From Solirubrobacterales bacterium (GTDB taxonomy: Bacteria > Actinomycetota > Thermoleophilia > Solirubrobacterales > Solirubrobacteraceae): DNA of 53,468 nt. The notes beneath the pieces were generated by a model. The model saw only the letters and a program-made list of their open reading frames with translations. It was not told where the DNA came from and made no database searches. The DNA is taken from the NCBI GenBank assembly GCA_019241635.1, contig JAFAWR010000171.1, forward strand, positions 1-53,468, written 5' to 3'. Made by a program: the position numbers and the translations under genes. This document shows positions 42,072 to 49,980 of this stretch, piece by piece; position 1 is the first letter of the stretch, and every line of letters begins with the position of its first letter.

Positions 42072-43207
42072 CCACCGCCACTCCAGTCGACTTCGATGCC
42101 CTGCGCGCCGAGGTGCGCGAATACGTCGAGAACGAGGGCGAGCGCTGGGCCGAGCTGATCGAGCGCGAGCACCGCGTGCCGCTCGAGCTGTGGGACGAGC
42201 TGCGCGACCGCGGCTTCCTGCGCCTGGCCGCGCCCGCCGATTACGGCGGCGCGGGCATGCAGTTCACGCGCTACCTCGAGCTGCTCGAGCTGTTCTCGAT
42301 GTCGCACGCCTCGCTGCGGATGATCGTCCACGTCGCCAACGGCATCTGGCGCCCGATGGATTCCCACGCCAACGACGACCAGCGGGCGCGCTTCATCAAG
42401 CCGGCGGTGGCCGGCGAGATCAAGGTCGCGTTCACGCTGACCGAGCCTGGCGCGGGCAGCGGCGCCGACATCCGGTGCAGCGTCGTGCGCGAGGGCGACA
42501 CGTACTACCTGAGCGGCGAGAAGCACCTGATCACGTTCGGGACGATCGCCGACTACCTGATGACCTTCGCGCGGGTGCAGGGCACTCGCGGGACCGACGG
42601 CACGGTCGCACTGATGGTCCCCTCCCACGGCGAGGGGATCGACAACCGCGAGATGGCCGGGACGATGGGCGTCCGGGGCACCGACCACGGCCACATCGTT
42701 TTCGACCGCGCCCCGGTCCCGGTGGCCGACCGCTTCGGCGAGGAGGGTCAGGGCGTCGAGATCGCCTTGAGTGGCTTCCTCGGCCCGAGCCGGATCTCGC
42801 TGGCCACCACCTGCGTCGGCCTGGCCCAGCGCGCCCTAGATCTGGCCCTCGACTATGCCCAGCGGCGCGAGACGTTCGGCAAGAAGATCGCCGAGCGCCA
42901 GGCCATCGCGTTCAAGCTGGCCGAGATGGCCACCGACCTCGAGGCCGCCCGGCGCCTGGTCCGGCACGCCGCCTCGACCTGGGAGCAGACCGGCCACGCC
43001 CCGATGGAAGCCGCGATGGCCAAGCTGTTCGCCTCCGAGATGCTCCAGCGCGTCACCGACGGCGCCCTGCAGGTCCACGGCGGCCTTGGGTACTGGGAGA
43101 CCAGCCCGATCGAGCGCGTGTACCGTGATGCCCGCGCCCAGCGCTTCGAGGAGGGCACGGCGGAGATCCAGAAGACCACGATCGCGAGGGACCTGTTCAA
43201 GCGATGA
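42068..43207 (+). CDS. Acyl-CoA dehydrogenase family protein
   Basis: The protein has 379 residues, the normal length for this flavoenzyme family. FTLTEPGAGSGADIRC and YYLSGEKHLITFGTIADYLMTFAR are the FAD-binding strands; YAQRRETFGKKIAERQAIAFKLAEM and VHGGLGYWETSPIERVYRDAR follow; the catalytic Glu is in FEEGTAEIQKTTIARDLF. It would oxidise or, in reverse, reduce a CoA-bound ring or acyl chain. GTG 42068 overlaps the ligase TGA (GTGA), and its own stop overlaps the next ATG. In the proposed pathway it acts on cyclohexene- or cyclohexadiene-carboxyl-CoA. Confidence 0.92.
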   Translation: MTTATPVDFDALRAEVREYVENEGERWAELIEREHRVPLELWDELRDRGFLRLAAPADYGGAGMQFTRYLELLELFSMSHASLRMIVHVANGIWRPMDSHANDDQRARFIKPAVAGEIKVAFTLTEPGAGSGADIRCSVVREGDTYYLSGEKHLITFGTIADYLMTFARVQGTRGTDGTVALMVPSHGEGIDNREMAGTMGVRGTDHGHIVFDRAPVPVADRFGEEGQGVEIALSGFLGPSRISLATTCVGLAQRALDLALDYAQRRETFGKKIAERQAIAFKLAEMATDLEAARRLVRHAASTWEQTGHAPMEAAMAKLFASEMLQRVTDGALQVHGGLGYWETSPIERVYRDARAQRFEEGTAEIQKTTIARDLFKR

Positions 43208-44058
43208 GCGACCCACTTCTTCCTGACCCCCGGGCCGGCTTTGAGGGCAAGGTCGCGCTGATCACCGGCGCCTCGCGCGGGATCGGCAAGGCGCTCGCGC
43301 TCCGGCTGGCCGCCCGCGGCACCCAGGTCGTCGTGAACTACAAGCAGAATGAGGAGCTGGCCCGCGAGGTGGTGAGCGAGGTCGAGCGCCTCGGATCATC
43401 CGGGCTCGCCGTCCGGGCCGACCTCGAGAGCCTCGAGCAGATCGAGGCCATGTTCGACCAGGTGCAGGAACGCTTCGGCCGCGTGGACTTCTTCGTCTCG
43501 AACGCCTCGGCCTCGAACTTCCACCACTTCATGGATCTGAAGCCCCACCACCTGGAGCGCACCTTCAACCTCAACGTGCGCGCGTTCGTGGTCGGGACCC
43601 AGCGCGCCGTGCGGCTGATGCCCGATGGCGGCCGGGTCGTGGTCCTATCCAGCTACGGGAGCATCCGCTCGTTCCCCACCTACGCCAACCTCGGCTCGGC
43701 CAAGGCATCGATCGAGACCTGGGCGCGCTACATGGCGGTCGAGCTCGCCCCTCGCGGCGTCAACGTCAACGCGGTCAACGGCGGGATCATCGAGACCGAC
43801 TCCTCGAGCTACTTCTATGCCACCGGCCGTGTCTCCTCGCTCGAGACCGTGCTGCCGAAGATCCCCAAGCGCCGGATGGGCACCGCCGTCGAGGTGGCCG
43901 AGTGCGTGCTGTTCCTCCTCTCCCCAGGTGCGGAGTACGTGACCGGCACCACCCTGCTCGTCGACGGCGGCCTGACCGCCATCGCCCCGCCCTTCCACGC
44001 CGACATGGCGGGCGAATCCGGCGCCCTGGACGCGCTGTCGGAGGCCCTCCGCTTCTAG
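43204..44058 (+). CDS. SDR-family enoyl reductase, FabL/ChcA-like
   Basis: The protein has 284 residues. NAD(P) motif TGASRGIG near residue 24 follows KVALI; NASASNFHHFMDL takes the place of NNAG; the catalytic part is SSYGSIRSFPTYANLGSAKASIE. The downstream segment VNAVNGGIIETDSSSYF and GRMGTAVEVAECVLFLLSPGAEYVTGTTLLVDGG resembles the enoyl-ACP reductase FabL and 1-cyclohexenylcarbonyl-CoA reductase ChcA more than ketoreductases. ChcA reduces double bonds in the ring on the way to cyclohexanecarboxyl-CoA. The C-terminal 25 residues extend beyond the core. ATG 43204 overlaps the upstream stop (ATGA), and the gene ends 8 bases before a strong hairpin. Confidence 0.85.
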   Translation: MSDPLLPDPRAGFEGKVALITGASRGIGKALALRLAARGTQVVVNYKQNEELAREVVSEVERLGSSGLAVRADLESLEQIEAMFDQVQERFGRVDFFVSNASASNFHHFMDLKPHHLERTFNLNVRAFVVGTQRAVRLMPDGGRVVVLSSYGSIRSFPTYANLGSAKASIETWARYMAVELAPRGVNVNAVNGGIIETDSSSYFYATGRVSSLETVLPKIPKRRMGTAVEVAECVLFLLSPGAEYVTGTTLLVDGGLTAIAPPFHADMAGESGALDALSEALRF

Positions 44059-44066
44059 CCGCGCCC

Positions 44067-44115
44067 GGCCGATGGCGATGCAGCTACGCATATGACAGCT
44101 GCTTCGCCATCGGCC
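44067..44115 (+). terminator. Strong terminator hairpin after the four-gene operon
   Basis: GGCCGATGGCGA pairs with TCGCCATCGGCC (12 bp), then after a T-T mismatch GCAGCT pairs with AGCTGC, leaving an 11-base loop. There is no T-run afterwards, common for terminators in GC-rich actinobacteria. It separates the operon from the arabinofuranosidase promoter. Confidence 0.7.
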
Positions 44116-44138
44116 GCCCTGCCGCCGCAAATTTAGGT

Positions 44139-44178
44139 TTGCCGCCGCTTGTTCGGGCAAATAATGTGAGCGCTAACA
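44139..44178 (+). promoter_or_regulatory. Promoter with LacI-family operator upstream of the arabinofuranosidase gene
   Basis: TTGCCG (44139-44144), a 17-base spacer and TAATGT (44162-44167) form a promoter. TGTGAGCGCTAACA (44165-44178) overlaps the -10 and start region and is a near-perfect palindrome with the central AGCGCT of LacI/GalR-family operators. A sugar-responsive LacI-type repressor would block transcription here; no such gene lies in the window. Confidence 0.65.
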
Positions 44179-44230
44179 ACGCCCGCCGGGTCGGGGGGAG
44201 CGGGCGCACGTCCGAGACGGAGGAGATCCC

Positions 44231-46972
44231 ATGCAGATCCGCATGCCCACGCGGCTGTTCACCAGCGCCGCGCGGTGGCTACTTGCGACAGCGCTCCTGG
44301 CGGGAGCGTCCATGCTCGCGAGCGGGGTGGCCCAGGCACGACCCGCGCAGGTTGGCGCCGCCGCCCAGCCGGCTGCCCTCAGCGGCCACTGGACCTTCGA
44401 CGAGGGGAGCGGCACAACCGCGGCCGACAGCTCCGGCGGCGACCATCCGCTCACGCTGACCAACGGCGCGGGCTGGGGGCCCGGCCTGATCGGCCCGCAC
44501 TCACTGTCTCTGAACGGCAACGGGCAGTACGCGCAGGCGGCGGGCCCGGTCATCGACACCACGCAGAGCTTCAGCGTGTCGGCCTGGGTCAACCTGTCGA
44601 ACACCAACGGCTACCAGACCTTCGTCAGCCAGGACGGCACCAACGTGAGCGGCTTCTACCTCCAGCTGCGCGGCGACACCCACCGCTTCGTTTTCACCCG
44701 GATCGCCTACGACTCGACCCAGGCGCTCGGGATCATCGCCTCGGCCGACTCGATCATCCCCCAGCCCGGCGTCTGGTACCACCTCACCGGCGTCTACGAC
44801 GCGCAGTCGCAGACGATCTCGCTGTACGTCAACGGGACGCTCCAGCAGACCCAGTCGTTCGTGCCCAACTGGAGCGCGGGCGGCGCGCTGGCCGTCGGCC
44901 GCTCGCTGTATGGCGGAAACCACGTCGACTTCGTCTCCGGGCTGATTGACGACGTGCGCACCTATTCCGGCGTCCTCACCGCCGGTCAGGTCGCGGCGCT
45001 GGCCGGCCCGGGCCGCCTCACCGTGGACGCCGCCCAGCCCGGCGCCACGATCAACCCGACCCAATTCGGCGAGTTCCTCGAGGAGATCAACCACTCCGCC
45101 GACGGCGGCCTTTATGCCGAGCTGATCCGCAACCGCGACCTCAAGGAGGACCCGAGCCAGCCTGTGGCCTATTCGCCCGTCGCCGACGGGGGCGCCCAGG
45201 CCGCGATGAGCCTCGACAGCACTCAGCCCCTGAACTCCGCCAACCCGGTCAGCCTCAGGCTCCAGATCACCAAGCTGCCCGCCGGCGGGCGAGCCGGCGT
45301 GGCCAACGCCGGTTACTGGGGGATTCCGGTGCGCCCGGACACGACGTATCGCGTCTCGCTGTTCGCCAGGAGCGCGGCCGCGACCAGCGCCCCGCTGACC
45401 GTCGATCTCGAGAGCACCTCGGGACACGTCTGGGCGAGCGCGCCGGTCGGCCCGGTAAGCACGACCTGGAAGCAGTACCAGGTCACCCTGCACACCCCCG
45501 CGTGGATCCCGGCCACGCTGACCAACCGCTTCGTGGTCTCCACGTCCGACCCCGCGGCGGCCGGACAGACCTTCTGGCTGACCTTCGTATCGCTGTTCCC
45601 GCCCACCTACGACAACCTGGCGAACGGGTTCCGCGTCGACCTGATGGAGAAGCTCGCCGCGCTCCGCCCCGGGTACCTGCGCGTCCCCGGGGGCAACTAC
45701 CTCGAGGGCGAGACGATCGCCACCCGGTTTGACTGGAGCACGACGATCGCCCCGGTGCAGAACCGCCCCGGCCACTTCGACAGCGCGTGGGGCTACTGGT
45801 CCCAGGATGGGATGGGCCTGCTCGAGTACCTCGAGCTCGCCGAGGAGCTCCACGCCCAGCCGGTGCTCGCGGTGTGGGCGGGCTACACGCTGAACGGCAC
45901 CGTCGTGCCGCAGAGCCAGCTCGCGCCCTACGTGCAGTCGGCGCTCGACGAGATCCAGTACGCGATCGGCCCGACCACCACCCCGTTCGGCGCCATGCGC
46001 GCCGCCGACGGACACCCGGCCCCGTTCGACCTGAGGATGGTCGAGATCGGCAACGAGGACTTCTTCGACTCGACCGGGAGCTACAACGCCTACCGCTACC
46101 CGATGTTCTACGACGCGATCAAGGCGGCCTACCCGCAGCTCAAGCTGATCGCCACCACCACCGTGACCAGCCGGCCGATGGACGTCATCGACGAGCACTT
46201 CTACAACAACGACCCGAACTACTTCGCCGAGAACGCCCACCTGTTCGATGGCGTCAGCCGCACCGGGCCCAAGGTGCTGGTCGGCGAGTACGCCACCACC
46301 CAGGGCGTGCCGACCGGAACCCTGGCCGGAGCGCTGGGCGAGTCGGCCTTCCTCACCGGCGTCGAGCGAAACGCGGATCTCGTGCTGGGGGCGTCCTACG
46401 CGCCGCTGCTGGTCAACGTCAATGCGCCGAGCTGGCCGACCAACCTGATCGGCTACGACGCGCTGCACAGCTACGGCTCACCGTCGTACTGGGCACAGCG
46501 GATGCTCTCCGCCGGTCACGGGACCCAGGTGATCGGCTCCCAGCTCGTCGCCGGCGCCGGAACGCTGTTCGTGGTGAGCAGCCGGTCGGCCGGCCACACG
46601 TACCTCGACGTCGTCAACGACGGATCCACGGCGGCTCGCACCGAGATCTCGCTGGTCGGTGAGGGCGGCGCGACCCGCGGGGTCGCCACCGTCCTCACCG
46701 GCGATCCAGCGGCGATGAACTCCCTGAGCGACCCACGTGCCGTCGCACCGCGATCGCACCCGCTGTTCGGGCTCGGCAGCACGTTCTCCTACACGTTCGC
46801 GCCGAACTCGGTGACCGTGCTCGACCTCGGCACCGCCGCTGGGACGGAGTCCGCCGCCCCGCTGGCCATTCCCGCACAGTCGCGGGCGCGCCTCCCGCGC
46901 CCCGGCAGCGCCGGCGCGCTCAAGCCGGTCGGCGGCCGCGGACACCGGCGCCGCCACCGCGGAAGGTCGTAG
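44231..46972 (+). CDS. Secreted LamG-GH51 alpha-L-arabinofuranosidase
   Basis: The protein has 913 residues; GGAGGAG at 44219-44225 sets the ATG. A signal peptide (LLATALLAGASMLASGVAQA) is followed by a concanavalin-like LamG domain (about 48-255: SGHWTFDEGSGTTAADSSGG, FSVSAWVN, LIDDVRTYSGVLTAGQVAAL), which usually binds carbohydrate. From about 262 a GH51 domain begins with INPTQFGEFLEEINHSADGG; the acid/base Glu609 is in VEIGNED and the nucleophile Glu686 in VLVGEYAT. The C-terminus is Pro/Arg-rich (RGHRRRHRGRS). It would release L-arabinofuranose from plant arabinan, arabinoxylan or arabinogalactan outside the cell. The LacI-type operator upstream suggests induction by the sugar. Confidence 0.9.
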   Translation: MQIRMPTRLFTSAARWLLATALLAGASMLASGVAQARPAQVGAAAQPAALSGHWTFDEGSGTTAADSSGGDHPLTLTNGAGWGPGLIGPHSLSLNGNGQYAQAAGPVIDTTQSFSVSAWVNLSNTNGYQTFVSQDGTNVSGFYLQLRGDTHRFVFTRIAYDSTQALGIIASADSIIPQPGVWYHLTGVYDAQSQTISLYVNGTLQQTQSFVPNWSAGGALAVGRSLYGGNHVDFVSGLIDDVRTYSGVLTAGQVAALAGPGRLTVDAAQPGATINPTQFGEFLEEINHSADGGLYAELIRNRDLKEDPSQPVAYSPVADGGAQAAMSLDSTQPLNSANPVSLRLQITKLPAGGRAGVANAGYWGIPVRPDTTYRVSLFARSAAATSAPLTVDLESTSGHVWASAPVGPVSTTWKQYQVTLHTPAWIPATLTNRFVVSTSDPAAAGQTFWLTFVSLFPPTYDNLANGFRVDLMEKLAALRPGYLRVPGGNYLEGETIATRFDWSTTIAPVQNRPGHFDSAWGYWSQDGMGLLEYLELAEELHAQPVLAVWAGYTLNGTVVPQSQLAPYVQSALDEIQYAIGPTTTPFGAMRAADGHPAPFDLRMVEIGNEDFFDSTGSYNAYRYPMFYDAIKAAYPQLKLIATTTVTSRPMDVIDEHFYNNDPNYFAENAHLFDGVSRTGPKVLVGEYATTQGVPTGTLAGALGESAFLTGVERNADLVLGASYAPLLVNVNAPSWPTNLIGYDALHSYGSPSYWAQRMLSAGHGTQVIGSQLVAGAGTLFVVSSRSAGHTYLDVVNDGSTAARTEISLVGEGGATRGVATVLTGDPAAMNSLSDPRAVAPRSHPLFGLGSTFSYTFAPNSVTVLDLGTAAGTESAAPLAIPAQSRARLPRPGSAGALKPVGGRGHRRRHRGRS

Positions 46973-46981
46973 TCGGCCGGG

Positions 46982-47470
46982 TCAGGAGTGTGCCGCTCGG
47001 GTCCAGTGACCCGAGCGGCCGCCTGACTTCTCGAGCAGCACGACCTCGGCGATCTCGGCGCCGCGCTCGATTCCCTTGACCATGTCGTACACGGTCAAGG
47101 CGGCCACGCTGGCCGCGGTCATCGCCTCCATCTCCACGCCGGTCGGTCCTGTCGTCCGCGCCTCGGCTCTCAGCACGATCGTGCCCGCGTCGGTGTCGAC
47201 CGATCCCTCCACGCCGACGAAGCTCAGCGCCAGCGGGTGACAGAGCGGGATCAGCTCGGAGGTGCGCTTGGCCGCCAGGATCCCGGCGATCCGGGCCACG
47301 CCGAGCACGTCGCCCTTGGGCGTGTCACCGGCCATGACCGCCCAGGCGGTCTCGCGCGAGACGCGCAGCGTCGCCTGCGCGACCGCCCGGCGCTCGGTCG
47401 CCGGCTTCTCGCCGACGTCGACCATGCGCGCCTGCCCGGCATCGTCCAGGTGCGTGAGCTTCGAGCTCAC
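46982..47470 (-). CDS. moaC: Cyclic pyranopterin monophosphate synthase
   Basis: The protein has 162 residues. [20 protein letters not shown] opens it. The active-site regions are [16 protein letters not shown] and [27 protein letters not shown]. With MoaA it makes the pyranopterin ring from GTP in the first step of molybdenum-cofactor synthesis. GTG 47470 is chosen because it gives the normal N-terminus and overlaps the TGA of the upstream sirC-like gene (GTGA); the longer open frame belongs to sirC overlap. Downstream it runs toward the arabinofuranosidase end with a 9-base gap. Confidence 0.95.
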   Translation of the reverse strand: MSSKLTHLDDAGQARMVDVGEKPATERRAVAQATLRVSRETAWAVMAGDTPKGDVLGVARIAGILAAKRTSELIPLCHPLALSFVGVEGSVDTDAGTIVLRAEARTTGPTGVEMEAMTAASVAALTVYDMVKGIERGAEIAEVVLLEKSGGRSGHWTRAAHS

Positions 47471-48204
47471 ACCGGGGCGGCGCGCTGCGCGTCGGCGATC
47501 AGATCCCGGACCGCGTCGACCTCGCCCGCTCGCAGCAGCTCGATCGGGTCGGGGTCGCCGTTGACGATCGACTCGAAGAACACCTTGCGGTCCTGATAGG
47601 TCGGCAGCGTGGCCTTGGCCCAGCCGCGGGCCTCGTTGAGCAGGACGGCCAGGTTGGCGTAGGGCTCGCCGAACATCTCGCCGATCTCGCGCTTCATGCG
47701 CTTGGCCAGGGCGGGCGAGGCGCCGGCGGTCGAAATGGCCACGGCCAGCGGCCCGGTCCGGACGATCGCCGGGAGGATGAAGTTGCACAGCGGCGGCACG
47801 TCGACCACGTTGACCAGCATGGCCCGCGCCTCCGCGTCCTCGAACACCCGGATGTTCAGCGCGGTGTCGTCGGTGGCGGCGATCGCGATCAGCGCGCCCT
47901 CGAGATCGGCGGCGCCGGCGTACTCCCGCCGATGCCACCGGATCGAGCCCTCGAGGGCGAGCTGAGTCAATTCCGCGTGCGCCTCCGGGGCGATCAGGGT
48001 CACGTCAGCGTCGCAGGCCAGGAGCCCTTCGACCTTCTCGAGCCCCACATCGCCACCCCCCACCACCACGCACCGGCGCCCGGTCAGGCGCAGGCAGGCG
48101 ATGTAGAACGGGGTCTCGAGCATGCCCTGCACGCACGACTGGTCGCAGATCCCGCGACGCAGCTGACAGACGCACTCCTTACCGCGATAGGCCTGGGCCG
48201 GCAT
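47467..48204 (-). CDS. Precorrin-2 dehydrogenase/sirohydrochlorin ferrochelatase-like protein (SirC/CysG-N)
   Basis: The protein has 245 residues. [23 protein letters not shown] is the NAD-binding motif; [67 protein letters not shown] are the family landmarks with the active Asp and Ser/Ala tail. It oxidises precorrin-2 from CobA to sirohydrochlorin and may insert iron to make siroheme. ATG 48204 gives a 27-residue leader with four Cys ([15 protein letters not shown]), which would be lost if translation began at ATG 48123. It is coupled to moaC (GTGA). Confidence 0.88.
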   Translation of the reverse strand: MPAQAYRGKECVCQLRRGICDQSCVQGMLETPFYIACLRLTGRRCVVVGGGDVGLEKVEGLLACDADVTLIAPEAHAELTQLALEGSIRWHRREYAGAADLEGALIAIAATDDTALNIRVFEDAEARAMLVNVVDVPPLCNFILPAIVRTGPLAVAISTAGASPALAKRMKREIGEMFGEPYANLAVLLNEARGWAKATLPTYQDRKVFFESIVNGDPDPIELLRAGEVDAVRDLIADAQRAAPV

Positions 48205-49774
48205 CGATTACGAGGGTATCGCGACGGCCCGAGGAGGTCAGCGTGTAGCGCCCCGGGCGGAGACGGTGCCGCTGCGCCGTGACCACGAACTGCCCGCGCC
48301 GGCCGGCCAGCCTCACGCCGGTGGCGTACGTGACGCCGCCCCGCGAGATCTTCACGTCGGCGGCCGATCCCGACGTCGTGAACGTGACCACGCCGGAGAT
48401 CAGCTTCGCGGTGCAGTGCTCGCGCGAGACGCGAACGTGGTGGCCGTGCCGAACCTCCGCCGCCGTGACCATGCTGCACGTGACCAGCTCCACCTGGCCG
48501 TTCGCCCCCGCCGGCCCAGCCGGCCCAGCCGGCCCGGCCGGCCCCGGCACGCCCTGGGCCGCCGGCCCGCCGCTTCCGGCGAGCGTCACCACGACCGGGG
48601 CATCCGAGCCGTCGCTGAGGATGGTCAGCGTGGCCGCGCGGGCGCCCTGCACCTGGGGGGCGAAGCGCACGCCGATCTGGCAGCTCTGCCCGAAGTCGAC
48701 CGGTTGCTGGCAGCGGTTGCCGATCAGGTAGTCGCCGGGCGCGGCGCCGCCGAGCAGCACGCCTGAGACGGTCAGCGGAGCGCCACCGTGGTTGGCGATG
48801 GTCAGCACCTGCTCGGAGCCGATCGTGCCCTGCGACTGGGTCGGGAAGTTCAGCGCGCTCGCGCTCACCACGGCCTGCGGCCCGGCATACGTGAAAGTCA
48901 CCACCGGAGCGGCGGAGATGCTGTCCGAGGCGGACACCGCCGTTGCGGCCGGCGCGAAGTAGCTCGAGCCGCCGCCGCCGCTGCCGGCCGGGAAGGCCCC
49001 GGTGCCGCCGCCACCACCGCCGCCACCGTAGTAGCCGCCGCCACCGCCACCGCCGCCCGCCGAGACCCCATCCGGATATCCGGCGCCGCCGGCGCCACCG
49101 GCGCCAAACGATCCGGCCGCGCCGGCCGATGCCGGGGCCGGGTTTTCCGGATGCGAGCCGACCGCGCCGTTGCCGCCACTCCCGCCGGCCGCGGCCGCTC
49201 CCGCGCCGCCTCCGCCTCCGGCGGTGCCGTCCGACGGCGGGCCCGCCTGGCCCGGCGAGTCGGCATTGCCGCCCGGCAGCTGCACCGCGGCGCCGCCGCC
49301 TCCCGCGGCGAACACGACCGGCTGGGGGCGCAGGTCCTCAGCGCTCAGGTCGAGGGCCACCGAGGATGCGCCGCCACCACCCGCGCCGCTGGCCGCCGCA
49401 CTTCCGCCGACGCCGCCCGCGCCCGCTCCACCGAACACACCCGCCCCGCTCGCCGGGGCACCGCACCCCGCCGCGCCCGGCGAGCCAACCGTGACCAGCA
49501 GATTCGCTCCCGGCGTGACCGGCACGGTCGCCACGATGCCAGCGCCGGCGCCGCCGGCGGCGGCCCCGCAGCTGCCCCCGGCGCCGCCGATGGCGGATAT
49601 GCCGAGGGACGTGACGCCGTTCGGCACCGTGAACGAGTATTTGCCGGGCGTGCTGAACGAGGTCGTGACGTCCGCCGCGCGGGCATCGCGCGCCGACGCG
49701 ACGAGCCCGATCACGGTCAGGACGAGCAGGGCAAGCAGCGAGTGGGGCCGTAGGGCCGGGCCGCGATGAGGCAT
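48179..49774 (-). CDS. Secreted glycine-rich protein with HYDIN-type and collagen-like segments
   Basis: The protein has about 531 residues. ATG 49774 (AAGGG upstream) gives a signal peptide ([26 protein letters not shown]). Residues about 35-290 form a very Gly/Ala-rich region beginning [28 protein letters not shown], like PE-PGRS or glycine-rich adhesins. Residues about 300-400 look like an ASH/HYDIN (choice-of-anchor D) domain ([41 protein letters not shown]). A collagen-like [13 protein letters not shown] stretch follows, then a beta-rich C-terminus. It probably lies on the cell surface. Its 3' end overlaps the sirC start by 26 bases. Confidence 0.78.
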   Translation of the reverse strand: MPHRGPALRPHSLLALLVLTVIGLVASARDARAADVTTSFSTPGKYSFTVPNGVTSLGISAIGGAGGSCGAAAGGAGAGIVATVPVTPGANLLVTVGSPGAAGCGAPASGAGVFGGAGAGGVGGSAAASGAGGGGASSVALDLSAEDLRPQPVVFAAGGGGAAVQLPGGNADSPGQAGPPSDGTAGGGGGAGAAAAGGSGGNGAVGSHPENPAPASAGAAGSFGAGGAGGAGYPDGVSAGGGGGGGGYYGGGGGGGGTGAFPAGSGGGGSSYFAPAATAVSASDSISAAPVVTFTYAGPQAVVSASALNFPTQSQGTIGSEQVLTIANHGGAPLTVSGVLLGGAAPGDYLIGNRCQQPVDFGQSCQIGVRFAPQVQGARAATLTILSDGSDAPVVVTLAGSGGPAAQGVPGPAGPAGPAGPAGANGQVELVTCSMVTAAEVRHGHHVRVSREHCTAKLISGVVTFTTSGSAADVKISRGGVTYATGVRLAGRRGQFVVTAQRHRLRPGRYTLTSSGRRDTLVIDAGPGLSR

Positions 49775-49815
49775 CGAATTCCCTTCGTGTCGGAGAGCGC
49801 AGAGCACGAAGAGAA

Positions 49816-49885
49816 CTCTGAGGCTGAGCTAGGCCCCCGCACATCGGGCGCCGGCCGTATCTTTGGCCCGGCACCTACCTCAGAG
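49816..49885 (-). promoter_or_regulatory. Branched structured leader of the glycine-rich protein gene
   Basis: Minus-strand CTCTGAGG (49878-49885) pairs with CCTCAGAG (49816-49823) to close a domain. Inside are GGCC-AAAGATAC-GGCC with GCCGG/CCGGC support, and GGCGCCCG-ATGTG-CGGGGGCC, so the RNA can form a three-way junction. The start codon is 41 bases downstream. It matches no riboswitch class that was recognised. It may be a regulatory leader or a DNA-binding site. Confidence 0.4.
49836..49848 (-). repeat. 13-base hairpin element, copy 1
   Basis: CCCGATGTGCGGG (4-bp stem, 5-base loop) read on the minus strand lies 62 bases before the start of the glycine-rich secreted protein. The same 13 bases recur on the plus strand at 51615-51627, 71 bases before another secreted protein. 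Confidence 0.55.
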
Positions 49886-49911
49886 CGCGCCCGCGGGCGG
49901 CTTATGCCGGG

Positions 49912-49980
49912 CGCTACCGGCGGATCGGGCGGTCCCGGCGGATCGGCGCTACCGGCGGATCGGCGCTATCGGCGGATCGC
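49912..49980. repeat. Four imperfect 17-18 bp tandem repeats at the aldehyde dehydrogenase 3' end
   Basis: The unit CGCTACCGGCGGATCGG occurs at 49912-49928 and 49947-49963, with variants at 49929-49946 (GCGGTCCC start, 18 bases) and 49964-49980. The aldehyde dehydrogenase stop codon (49966-49968) lies inside the last copy, so the repeats form the 3' end and the downstream spacer. Confidence 0.7.

Noticed and set aside
44501-46468. A 655-codon open frame antisense to the arabinofuranosidase
   Set aside because: The plus-strand GH51 gene has both catalytic residues, a signal peptide and a strong ribosome site; the antisense frame has none.
49816-49885. A c-di-GMP or other known riboswitch
   Set aside because: The conserved GEMM core sequences and the cobalamin, ydaO and SAM cores were looked for and not found; only generic hairpins are present.
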